From the IMG/VR virus record IMGVR_UViG_3300021962_000014, positions 1 to 35,982 of that record: a stretch of DNA of 35,982 nt; one strand, written 5' to 3'. Positions 25,321 through 33,141 of this stretch are shown here, one piece after another. The translations under genes and the position numbers were made by a program. The stretch comes from a virus. The notes beneath the pieces were generated by a model. It did no database searches and was not told where the DNA came from. It saw nothing but the letters and a program-made list of their open reading frames with translations. Each line of letters begins with the position of its first letter. Position 1 is the first letter of the stretch.

Positions 25321-27280
25321 AGCTAAACGTTGTCTTATGTGACAGGCCGCCGCTTGTGGTCAAGGTGGCGGTAAACTCATCGCCGCCCACGGTGTCATAC
25401 ACGTGCGTAGGCGTGAGCGTAGAAATGCCGGTATCAATGTTGCCATCGCCCCAGTCGATGGTGTAAGTGGTGCCGGTAGGGATCGGCACATTCCAAAAGA
25501 TTCGACAATTAGCGTTTCGAAACCGCGTTCCCGTGGTGACAGTTCTGGCCAAAAAGACTTTGGGTAATGGTGATTCCACCACGGAACCGAACGGCATACC
25601 GATCAGGCTGGCTGAAAAGTCGTCTGTAACTTGGTCAGTTGGGTCTGTTTTGGTGAATCGGATTGCATTGTCAAAAGTATCGGCCAGCGGGAAACCAAGT
25701 GCACCGCTTGCGCCGTCGCCCCAAAATTGCGAGCCGACAATCTGATTATTGTAATGAAATGTGATGTGCAGATAGGCTATTTTTTCTACGGTTTGCGAGA
25801 ATGTGAAAATGAAGCCGGGGTTGTGAGCGTAATCAGGCGGGTCGAAAAATGGCGGGCCTGACGGGCCTGTATGCACTGTTTGCCGGTTGGTCGCTGTGGC
25901 TTCGACAACCTCATCCGGTGGTGTCCAAGTTGAAGCCCCGCTAACGAGATTCACCTTATACGGGTCGGGGCGTGCCGTTGATGTGCCGCCGCCTGCGGAT
26001 TTGTACCAGACTTTTGCCTTGGCTTTCAGGTTATACCTGTCGGGTGCCCCTAAGTTGGTGTCACACCAGTTGCCGAAATGAAAATGATGGAATGCGGCTA
26101 ATTCAATCGAATTGCCATAAACGACATTCCCGCCCACGTCATAGCTATATTGAGCGGTAAAATCGCCTAGAGGCGTTGAACCGTCATAGGCAAAGGCGGT
26201 GTCGTTATGCTCCCACACCATCGTCATACCGCCTGGGAACGTGCCTGAGTTGAACGTGCTGGTTTGCTTGATGGCATGGTCTGCCATGTGGGCCAGCCAG
26301 CCCAATACACGAATGCGGATGGCTCGGAGACCATCCAAGACAATGAAATTATCGGAACCGACCTTGAGCGAAATATCAGCCGCTTCGGTGTCAGGAATCA
26401 GTGAACCGCTGTTGGCCCAGTTCGGGATAGATGGCGTGGTGCCGGTAAGCCGAACTTTGCAAGCTGACCGGAGATCGAAATTTAACCGGCAATCATTGGT
26501 TGCATTTGCATCGCCATATTGATAAGTCAAACGGATCGGCCCCGGGCCTGCGTTGTATGCAGGGTAGCGATAATCGCCGGGCGTGATGTCGGGATCACGC
26601 TGTCCGTAAAGGTAGCCGCCAAACGTGGTCAAGCCTTGAAACAGATAGCCGATATCATCAAACCCTGTGCCCGCTGCGGGCGGGCTGATTCCATTTTGCC
26701 AATAACTGATGAGATCCACCCAGCTTGACCGTGTGGTGATGTCGCGTTCATCGTTGACAGTCGTGTTGATGTTGGTCTGGGTAGTCGATGCGGCGGCCTG
26801 AAAGTACCATCCTGACGCGCCACGGAACTGCCTGAGAACACCGGTTGAATCGGTAAACTGAGCGATGCGGAATTGTTGGATATTGGCAATTTCTGGCTTA
26901 TTGACAACCGCCGCGTTGATCGTGCCGATGGTTGAATCAAGATAGCCAAATTCAATTAATCCATAGAAGCCAAAAAGCGAGCATGGCCAGCCCGGATCGT
27001 TAGGGGCTGTACATCGGCCCGTCAAAAAAAAAAGAACCTCGCCAGAGGTAGGGTTACGCCACGCCTTATACACCTGTCCGACCGATCCGCCGCCGCCGTT
27101 GACCTCAAAAGCGGGGTCATTCGTTGCTGACGAGCGTTCTGAGGTTTCGTCCCACAAGTGCGCCCTGTTGCGTTCTACGCGCACCCACCCGTGTGCTGAT
27201 CCACTGATTTCAGTAATTCGGAGATAGAAGCTATCGTCAGTGATCGTGACGGCTTGCCCGTTCGTGTTACCTGCAATCAT
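25313..27280 (-). CDS. Large tail protein with C-terminal PKD-like domain
   Basis: The 655-aa product is the last gene of the late operon. Most of it is an unrecognised beta-rich, Gly/Asp/Thr-rich virion-like sequence, including a GGGGSVGQVYKAWRN segment near residue 60. The last 45 residues form a PKD-like Ig fold (YTIDWGDGNIDTG then HVYDTVGGDEFTATLTTSGG). PKD domains mediate adhesion, so a tail-tip or baseplate role is likely. The ATG overlaps the stop of the upstream gene (ATGA). Confidence 0.65.
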   Translation of the reverse strand: MIAGNTNGQAVTITDDSFYLRITEISGSAHGWVRVERNRAHLWDETSERSSATNDPAFEVNGGGGSVGQVYKAWRNPTSGEVLFFLTGRCTAPNDPGWPCSLFGFYGLIEFGYLDSTIGTINAAVVNKPEIANIQQFRIAQFTDSTGVLRQFRGASGWYFQAAASTTQTNINTTVNDERDITTRSSWVDLISYWQNGISPPAAGTGFDDIGYLFQGLTTFGGYLYGQRDPDITPGDYRYPAYNAGPGPIRLTYQYGDANATNDCRLNFDLRSACKVRLTGTTPSIPNWANSGSLIPDTEAADISLKVGSDNFIVLDGLRAIRIRVLGWLAHMADHAIKQTSTFNSGTFPGGMTMVWEHNDTAFAYDGSTPLGDFTAQYSYDVGGNVVYGNSIELAAFHHFHFGNWCDTNLGAPDRYNLKAKAKVWYKSAGGGTSTARPDPYKVNLVSGASTWTPPDEVVEATATNRQTVHTGPSGPPFFDPPDYAHNPGFIFTFSQTVEKIAYLHITFHYNNQIVGSQFWGDGASGALGFPLADTFDNAIRFTKTDPTDQVTDDFSASLIGMPFGSVVESPLPKVFLARTVTTGTRFRNANCRIFWNVPIPTGTTYTIDWGDGNIDTGISTLTPTHVYDTVGGDEFTATLTTSGGLSHKTTFSFT

Positions 27281-27759
27281 GACGGCTCCACTAGTGGCTT
27301 AAAGTGTTTGGCGTTCGGGATGCCATAGAATTGAAATTTGAGGCTGGCGGCTGTATTGTCTGACACGCCGATTGAACCGTCAAATGAAACCACCCTGACG
27401 GCACCTTCATACCGGAGCGAACCGGCATGAATTGCGAGATAATAGAGGTTGCCCGCTGTGATCGGTGTGTAGCTGATATTTGCGGGCGTGGTGTCATCGG
27501 CCTGAATGTAGCCGTCAACCGTGGCTTCAATCGTGGTGCCGCCCTTGACGCTGAAACTGTAACCGTTGAAGGCGGTGGTTTCGTAGGTCTTGACGCTTGA
27601 CGATTCGCTGATCTTGACCGTTGAGTGATTGAAGATGTAGTCAGGTGTTGAAATCACGCCGTTTGCATTATAAGGGCCAAGCTCGGCACGCTGCACGGCA
27701 ACACGCCCGCCTGGTCTTAATAGACCGCTGCCGGAAAACGGTTTGTTGATCAGTGCCAT
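27277..27759 (-). CDS. Tail-associated structural protein
   Basis: The 160-aa product (MALINKPFSGSGLLRPGGRV...) is beta-rich, with VKGGTTIEATVDGYIQADD and VRVVSFDGSIGVSDNTAASL. It lies between two large tail genes, with four-base coupling downstream. A distal-tail or tip component is likely by position. No family is recognised. Confidence 0.5.
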   Translation of the reverse strand: MALINKPFSGSGLLRPGGRVAVQRAELGPYNANGVISTPDYIFNHSTVKISESSSVKTYETTAFNGYSFSVKGGTTIEATVDGYIQADDTTPANISYTPITAGNLYYLAIHAGSLRYEGAVRVVSFDGSIGVSDNTAASLKFQFYGIPNAKHFKPLVEPS

Positions 27760-27771
27760 GTTGTCACCTAG

Positions 27772-28896
27772 TTAGAAAGAAGCCGCGTTGACCGCTGGAG
27801 ACGCCCAAACGGCAAGCGGATCAAAGCCGTAATAGAAGAGCGGGTAAGGTGCATTGGCTGTGATATGCTCGCCATATTCGTAGACGCGGTTGCGGTAATT
27901 GTCGTATTTATTACCCGCCCAATCGACTGTAATATTGCCTGTGGTTGCATTTGCCGATGGCTTGATTGTTGCCCATGCGTAGCTTAAATCACGCACCACG
28001 TTGACACCTTCGGCGGTTGTGTTTGATGTGATGTTGGCGGGCTGCACCGGAACCAAGTTCCAGTCTTTTGGTTTGGCTGTGAAGTGGTGTACAATCTTAT
28101 AGCCTTGAACGCCTAAGGGTGATATCACGGAATCGACATCAGAACCTTCATAGAGAAGCGTTCCGGCTGGCCATTGCAGAATGTCATAGAGGTTAATGGT
28201 GCCGCGGAGATCTCGCATCTTTTCAAGGTCAACCAAGCCAGCCGCCACCCAAGGGTATTCAATTTCAATTTTGTCTTTTGCCCGCACCATCGGCCTACCC
28301 TTGGGCAAAATCTCCGGCTTATAGGGCGTGTTACCTGTAAGAACAATATCTTTACCAGCCTTACCCACGCCGTTGTTGGCGTTATCTTGCGGGAAGTAAA
28401 CGGTCAGGTTGGTTCCGGCCTCGTCAAATTCGCCTGTGCCGTTGACTTTGACATAGGCACAGTTAATGCCAAAAGAGTTGACAGGTTTTAGCATCCAGTC
28501 GATAGTGACTTCGCACGTGCCCGCGTTGGAGATGGTGTTATTTGCGGTTGTGCCTGCGGTAAACGTGGCGTCGGTAGAAATGCCATTGGCATTGACGGAA
28601 TAGCCGTAGAAGTCGTTGTTGGGCTTGATTGTGGCCCGCTGGCTGGTCAGGAGGCTGTTGTTATTAGCGTCGCGAAATAACAGATGCTCAATCTGCTGTT
28701 TGTAGTCATAAGTTAAAGTTGCATTTGCCGCGGCTGCGGCCTGAGCCACAAACCGCTTGGCAGGGTCGGTCAGTTCCCGAACGATGTTCAGGGTTTCGGT
28801 TGAATAAGGTGCGACCCATTTGCCGGTATAGCTGCACTGGTTAATTTCCAGCGTGTAGCCAAACCCGTCAGTCACTGGAATCCAGTTTGGAAACAC
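27772..28896 (-). CDS. Tail structural protein downstream of the tape measure
   Basis: The 374-aa product begins one base after the tape-measure stop, where distal-tail proteins are normally encoded. It starts MFPNWIPVTDGFGYTLEINQ and contains PAKRFVAQAAAAANATLTYD and a beta-rich body (CEVTIDWMLKPVNSFGINCA). It could be the distal tail or tail-hub protein. This is positional inference, since no motif is diagnostic. Confidence 0.5.
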   Translation of the reverse strand: MFPNWIPVTDGFGYTLEINQCSYTGKWVAPYSTETLNIVRELTDPAKRFVAQAAAAANATLTYDYKQQIEHLLFRDANNNSLLTSQRATIKPNNDFYGYSVNANGISTDATFTAGTTANNTISNAGTCEVTIDWMLKPVNSFGINCAYVKVNGTGEFDEAGTNLTVYFPQDNANNGVGKAGKDIVLTGNTPYKPEILPKGRPMVRAKDKIEIEYPWVAAGLVDLEKMRDLRGTINLYDILQWPAGTLLYEGSDVDSVISPLGVQGYKIVHHFTAKPKDWNLVPVQPANITSNTTAEGVNVVRDLSYAWATIKPSANATTGNITVDWAGNKYDNYRNRVYEYGEHITANAPYPLFYYGFDPLAVWASPAVNAASF

Positions 28897-30315
28897 TTAG
28901 AACGCTCCTGCAACCTGTGGCGTTGCGATCGTTGACAGAGTTGGTTTCTCAATTACATTTTTGACACCTTGCGAGCCTTTGCTGGCAATCGCTTGAATAC
29001 CGGCGTCGATTCGCTCCAACACGGCAATCTGCTTTCCTTGAGCGGTTGCCATTACGCCGTCCAAGAGCGATGTAAATGATGAGGTTTTGGACTGCGTGCC
29101 TTGTGCTAATGTTGAACCCGTGCCCATGCCTGGGATGGACGGGGTTGCAATCGCGGCTGAAAGCCTTGCCTTGGTGTCGGCAATTGTTTGCACAGTGGGT
29201 GCCCCGGCTTCTGCGAGTGCGGTTTGGTTGTCCACCATGCCCGCTTGCAACTGATCACGTAAACCTTGAATATTGTTGCCAGATCCGATTCCTAAATAAG
29301 ACAGCACTTTTTCAAAATACTGAGCGACTGAAAGAATCGTGTCAGCCATTGACCGCAGAACCAGCCCGATGAAATCCATTGGTCTTTTGAAGGCTGCGGA
29401 AACCACAATAGCGATTTCACCCAGTGCCGTTGACAGCCCTTCAATGAATCCAAAGGTTGTGTCTAAAAGGAATGGCAGAACCGACTGAAGGATTGTACCA
29501 ATCGACACCACAGCACTAAAAACGGATTCACCCGCCTTGGCAAGTGTGCCGTCTTGAACCTTGGCAAGAATTTGGGACATAAAATTATTGCGGAACAGTT
29601 GAAACGCTTGTGCCGCACCCTGTAACGCTTGGCCGATTGACTCGGACACCTGCCCCTGTCGGATGTCACCGGCACGCGACAAGTTGGCAAGGCTCATGCC
29701 GGTGCGTGCCAGGTCGCCTTCTGCCCGTCGCGTTTGTCTCATGAAAGCATCGTAGGCGGCTTCACCCAAGGGCTTTCCTGATTTTCTCAGCTCATCAAGG
29801 TTGGTAAAGACGTTGAATTTACGGAGCGGTTCAATTTCGCCTGACATTAAGGACTGGAAAGCGGCTTGCACATCGGCAATGTCGGCGTTGTCCTGTGACG
29901 CAAGATCTGCGAATCGCTGTTGCAAAGCCATTGCCCGCTCGGTTGCGGTGTCGGTCGATGTGCCCAGGTTGGTCATCGCTGTGACAATTGAAGATATCGA
30001 ATTCAACGTGTCCTTTGCACCAGCCACGCCGGTGTTGGCAAGGTTAGCCGCAAAGGCTTTGGCGCGGTCTGCGTTGGAACCTAAAAGCACTTCAGTCTTA
30101 GAGACAGTTTCATTGAGGTCAGAAGCGGCTCTAATCGCGTCACCAAGGCCGGTGTTGATGCCGTTTGATATCACGGAACCAAGAGCCGTCCCAAGGGCTG
30201 TAGAGGCAACTCTACCGGCAAAGCTGGAAAGCATGCCGCCAGCCCTGCCAAGAGCCGCGTTCAGCCCTGAGACGTTTCCGCCAATGTTGACAAACAAATC
30301 ACCAACTTTGGCCAT
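28897..30315 (-). CDS. Tape measure protein
   Basis: The 472-aa product follows the tail-chaperone genes, as in siphoviruses, and has typical composition: a start with FVNIGGNVSGLNAALGRAGG, then GRVASTALGTALGSVISNGI, helical stretches with ATERAMALQQRFADLASQDN, and hydrophobic segments in the centre (FSAVVSIGTILQSVLPFLL and ALGEIAIVVSAAF). It is short for a tape measure; at about 1.5 angstrom per residue the tail would be near 70 nm. The start codon lies inside the end of the frameshifted chaperone extension. Confidence 0.85.
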   Translation of the reverse strand: MAKVGDLFVNIGGNVSGLNAALGRAGGMLSSFAGRVASTALGTALGSVISNGINTGLGDAIRAASDLNETVSKTEVLLGSNADRAKAFAANLANTGVAGAKDTLNSISSIVTAMTNLGTSTDTATERAMALQQRFADLASQDNADIADVQAAFQSLMSGEIEPLRKFNVFTNLDELRKSGKPLGEAAYDAFMRQTRRAEGDLARTGMSLANLSRAGDIRQGQVSESIGQALQGAAQAFQLFRNNFMSQILAKVQDGTLAKAGESVFSAVVSIGTILQSVLPFLLDTTFGFIEGLSTALGEIAIVVSAAFKRPMDFIGLVLRSMADTILSVAQYFEKVLSYLGIGSGNNIQGLRDQLQAGMVDNQTALAEAGAPTVQTIADTKARLSAAIATPSIPGMGTGSTLAQGTQSKTSSFTSLLDGVMATAQGKQIAVLERIDAGIQAIASKGSQGVKNVIEKPTLSTIATPQVAGAF

Positions 30316-30954
30316 AATACACCCTCATGCTTTCGATCATTTCGGCCAACTCGTAGTCTTTCAGGAAACCGTAAGGCGTTGACTCTTCGGTCAACAGCCC
30401 TGTGAGCTGCATGGGTGTCAGGTTCATGACATCCGAATAGCTCATATGGAATTCAATCACACAATGCCGAATCAACTTGTGCCAGTTGGTAGGCGTGACG
30501 GATTCGGCACTTGCCAGTTTGGGTCTTCAAGCCTCTTGCCCGTGAGACCGTAAACGGCCAGCGTGGCAAATGCTTGCGGTGCCAATGATTCGGTGATGGT
30601 CAGAATCTCGGCTTGGGTCAGTTCGGGATGATTGGCACGCAACATACCTGATAGCAAGGCTGATTGAATTTCAATTGAACTTTCGACCAGTTGCAAGCCT
30701 TCGGGGCTGTCAAGCGATGCGGGCCAGTAGGCACGGGCTTTAATGGCCTTCTCAAAAATGGCGGATGCCACTTTTTCAGGCTGACCTTCTGCGGCCTCGC
30801 GAGCCAGCTTGATCGGGTCGGGTTGTACTTTGCGGATCACGGCTTGGATCTTCGAGCGTTCGCCAATGGTGAGAGGCGAGAACTTGAGTTCCCGCCCGTT
30901 CACGGTGACAGTCTCAAAGTCATAGCCAAGTTCGTTCAGTGGAAACGAGGGCAT
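30299..30954 (-). CDS. Tail assembly chaperone GT-type fusion (-1 frameshift product)
   Basis: Ribosomes that slip back one base at 30523-30517 leave the short chaperone frame after about residue 146. They continue into an otherwise hidden frame of 72 residues, starting LASAESVTPTNWHKLIRHCV, containing EFHMSYSDVMNLTPMQLTGL and ending MRVYYGQSW before TGA 30301-30299. The fusion would be about 218 aa. This is the lambda G/GT arrangement: the minority product recruits tail-tube subunits onto the tape measure. The extension overlaps the tape-measure start by 17 bases. Confidence 0.8.
30472..30954 (-). CDS. Tail assembly chaperone G-type protein
   Basis: The 160-aa unshifted product (MPSFPLNELGYDFETVTVNG...) is acidic and helical, with LKFSPLTIGERSKIQAVIRK at the N-terminus and LRANHPELTQAEILTITESL later. 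It lies between the major tail protein and the tape-measure gene, the standard place for the G chaperone. It has no membrane segment. Its end (DPNWQVPNPSRLPTGTS) is replaced in the frameshifted form. Confidence 0.75.
   Translation of the reverse strand: MPSFPLNELGYDFETVTVNGRELKFSPLTIGERSKIQAVIRKVQPDPIKLAREAAEGQPEKVASAIFEKAIKARAYWPASLDSPEGLQLVESSIEIQSALLSGMLRANHPELTQAEILTITESLAPQAFATLAVYGLTGKRLEDPNWQVPNPSRLPTGTS
30517..30523 (-). promoter_or_regulatory. -1 ribosomal slippery site CCCAAAC
   Basis: In the chaperone frame the codons are GAC CCA AAC, giving the canonical X-XXY-YYZ heptamer C CCA AAC. Just after the slip point the -1 frame stays open for 72 codons, while further upstream it is closed by a TGA, so the shift must occur in this short window. 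Confidence 0.8.
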
Positions 30955-30957
30955 AGA

Positions 30958-31398
30958 TTACACCTTGGTTACAATTGCATTGGTTCTGACTGTGACATCG
31001 CCATTGGAAACAAGCGACAAATCAAGGTTATGGTTGTCGTTCGGGTCAAGCGAAGATTCGAACTTGGAAATCAGGAATTCACCGCCATAACTCTGACAAC
31101 CATTGACGATATTGGCTGTCACATATTGGCCCGGCTTCATACCAGCCGTGAAGTTGGCAGCAGACGTGCCGTTGGCAAGGCCAGATGCGGAGATGTAGCA
31201 ACTTGCCGATAGTGAAACCTTAGCTGCACCGGCTGAAACCAGCGTGCCTGAGCAGTTAGTGGGTGCTTCGATTTCGTTGACCTCATCAGAGATCGAACCG
31301 CTTTTGATTGCAAGCTGGAACGTGACAGGCACGGTGTCCTGTGTGGTGATGGTCAAGTTGCCGTTTTTGAACGAGACCGGGCGGCCTAAGTGTGCCAT
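30958..31398 (-). CDS. Major tail (tube) protein
   Basis: The 146-aa product (MAHLGRPVSFKNGNLTITTQ...) has the composition and size of a siphovirus tube subunit: beta-rich, few charges, with PGQYVTANIVNGCQSYGGEF and a strand pair at the end. It lies between the tail-terminator-like gene and the chaperone gene, the standard position. Cys residues (NCSG, SCYIS, NGCQS) are unusual for the family and may form crosslinks or be chance. Confidence 0.7.
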   Translation of the reverse strand: MAHLGRPVSFKNGNLTITTQDTVPVTFQLAIKSGSISDEVNEIEAPTNCSGTLVSAGAAKVSLSASCYISASGLANGTSAANFTAGMKPGQYVTANIVNGCQSYGGEFLISKFESSLDPNDNHNLDLSLVSNGDVTVRTNAIVTKV

Positions 31399-31413
31399 AG
31401 ATCTGCCTTTCTT

Positions 31414-31791
31414 TTAGTTGTCGAATACCTGAATGTCTAGCGAGAACTCGAACACCCACACATCAACCTTGCCCATTTGGGCGGGTTTGGCCATGTTGTC
31501 GGGTGAAATGTTGATTGAAACGATCTTTTCGCCTGCCATGCCTTGCATGTGTGACATGGCCGTTTCAGCAGTTGACCATGTGGTTTCGGCTGAGGTTGTC
31601 AGTAATGAAATCTTGTAGTTGAAGGTGTCTTGTTTCATGCCTGCGGAAATGTAATCACGCGAGAAGCCGGTGGCCTCAAGCAAGGCAATCGGCACATCGA
31701 CAGGTTCAGGCACATATTCAAGCCAAAGCGATGGCAACGCGCCTTGTGCGTTCCAATGTGTCAGGATGGCGGCGGGCAGGTTCAAGCTCAT
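31414..31791 (-). CDS. Tail terminator-like protein
   Basis: The 125-aa product (MSLNLPAAILTHWNAQGALP...) has an alpha/beta pattern with LWLEYVPEPVDVPIALLEAT and ends in a strand pair (KVDVWVFEFSLDIQVFDN). It lies directly upstream of the major tail gene and overlaps the preceding gene by four bases. Order and size suggest a tail terminator or neck protein; the family was not recognised by motif. Confidence 0.5.
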   Translation of the reverse strand: MSLNLPAAILTHWNAQGALPSLWLEYVPEPVDVPIALLEATGFSRDYISAGMKQDTFNYKISLLTTSAETTWSTAETAMSHMQGMAGEKIVSINISPDNMAKPAQMGKVDVWVFEFSLDIQVFDN

Positions 31792-32141
31792 GATGTCACC
31801 ACGGGTGGCAATGGTCGGGATATCAGATTAACGGCGGTGTGATGAGCAGCAAGGCCAGGCTCGGAGACGCTTGCAACCTGGCCGGTGAACACGCGACCGC
31901 TTCGGGACGTGACACGCACCCAGTTGGATGTTGTGAGACTGACGGAACCGGCAAGATAAAGCCTTGCGGTTTGGGCTGTTTGCTCAATCGGTGAGTCATC
32001 ACGCTGCTGTGATTTGAGATCACAGTAACAGGCTTGAATGGAAGTCAATTGAAGCGACTGGACAGGCTGGCCCATTGTGCCTTTGGTATTCGTTTCGGCG
32101 AATATTTCGGCCTGTGAGTTGAGAATTCTGAGCGGAATCAA
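31788..32141 (-). CDS. Head-tail joining (stopper-like) protein
   Basis: The 117-aa product is beta-rich (QTARLYLAGSVSLTTSNWVR followed by VTSRSGRVFTGQVASV), consistent with a head-closure or stopper barrel. Upstream is the gp10-like gene, downstream the tail-terminator-like gene, both with four-base overlaps. The role is inferred from gene order. Confidence 0.55.
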   Translation of the reverse strand: MIPLRILNSQAEIFAETNTKGTMGQPVQSLQLTSIQACYCDLKSQQRDDSPIEQTAQTARLYLAGSVSLTTSNWVRVTSRSGRVFTGQVASVSEPGLAAHHTAVNLISRPLPPVVTS

Positions 32142-32746
32142 ATGACAACCCTTCCCAGGTGTTTTTTGAAAATGGAATCCATTTGCGGCAACACGGTTTC
32201 GTAGGCTGGTCGCATGTAAGGACGTTCTGGCAGGTTGATCATGGCTTGCCCGCCAAGCTCTTGGATGCGTGCATATTTCAAGCCGTAGGCAGGGCCAATC
32301 TTGGCACCCATTTTACTGTTATAATATTGAACAAAAATTGACCGTTGAAGCGTGCCAGTTTGCTTGCGCGGAGCCGTGCCGGGCGGGCTTGATTGCACCC
32401 AACGGTGCAATGGCTCACGATACCAGTAGATCCGGTCAGTACCTTTGAACGAGCCGCCGAAAGTGAACTTTCCTTTTTTGCCGTGCAGTGTTTGCACGCC
32501 TGAGAGCTTTGCAAGACCTTCTCGCAGCCGCATCTCTGTTTTTTCGGCACCTGATAGTTTCTTTGACTTGTTTTCTTTGTTAAGTCCTAACTTTGCCACA
32601 ACACCCTTGCCACTACTGTTGAGCAGTTTCTCGGCTTCCCGCTGCACTTTTAACGCGGTTTCAGCCACCGCGTTTTCGATTGCTGATTTGTATCGGTTAA
32701 TTGCAAGTTTTCCACGCCAGCTTATTTTGTATTTATAATTTATCAT
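32138..32746 (-). CDS. HK97 gp10-like head-tail/tail completion protein
   Basis: From ATG 32746 the 202-aa product begins MINYKYKISWRGKLAINRYK, has a basic helical middle, and ends with YARIQELGGQAMINLPERPY followed by MRPAYETVLPQM. The ..Q.LGG...PERPYMRPA pattern is that of HK97 gp10-type neck proteins. The ATG overlaps the stop of the upstream connector gene (ATGA), so longer in-frame starts inside that gene are rejected. Confidence 0.75.
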   Translation of the reverse strand: MINYKYKISWRGKLAINRYKSAIENAVAETALKVQREAEKLLNSSGKGVVAKLGLNKENKSKKLSGAEKTEMRLREGLAKLSGVQTLHGKKGKFTFGGSFKGTDRIYWYREPLHRWVQSSPPGTAPRKQTGTLQRSIFVQYYNSKMGAKIGPAYGLKYARIQELGGQAMINLPERPYMRPAYETVLPQMDSIFKKHLGRVVI

Positions 32747-33078
32747 CCGACTGCCAGAATCCGGTAAGGTTGCAACAAGAGCTTGACGGGGTTGGGAATC
32801 TCCACGGCAAGATAAGCCGCGTATTGAACCTGATAATCTCCGAGCTTTTCGCCTGTGATTGTGCCCGTTGCCGGTGTAGCACCTGCGAGCCATTCCGCCA
32901 ACATCGCAACAGCACACTTGACAGGATCGTCAAGTTGGTCGCTTGTGAATGTTCGATTGCAATAAGCATCGACCATACTGGAAGCGGTTGACAGCAGTGC
33001 CAAAGCCTTGGGCATGGCCATCGTTTGAAACGAATCGGCGTAGATTGCCGCCTCAGTCTGTGAAATGTAACTTGCCAT
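32743..33078 (-). CDS. Head-tail connector (gp6-like)
   Basis: The 111-aa helical product (MASYISQTEAAIYADSFQTM...) contains STASSMVDAYCNRTFTSDQL and DPVKCAVAMLAEWLAG, with a C-terminal strand (PVKLLLQPYRILAVG). This matches the small helical connector that forms a ring under the portal. It is the first gene after the capsid gene and its terminator, the standard place. Confidence 0.75.
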   Translation of the reverse strand: MASYISQTEAAIYADSFQTMAMPKALALLSTASSMVDAYCNRTFTSDQLDDPVKCAVAMLAEWLAGATPATGTITGEKLGDYQVQYAAYLAVEIPNPVKLLLQPYRILAVG

Positions 33079-33085
33079 GATGTTA

Positions 33086-33127
33086 CCTTAAATAAAACCG
33101 ACCCGCCTGACGAATCAGGCGAATCGG
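33086..33127 (-). terminator. Rho-independent terminator after the capsid gene
   Basis: On the minus strand CCGATTCGCCTGA pairs with TCAGGCGGGTCGG over 13 positions (two G-U pairs) around a TTCG tetraloop and is followed by TTTTATTT. It lies 15 bases past the capsid stop codon. Partial termination would make capsid mRNA more abundant than connector and tail mRNA. Confidence 0.85.
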
Positions 33128-33141
33128 CTGAGGGGCTAGAT

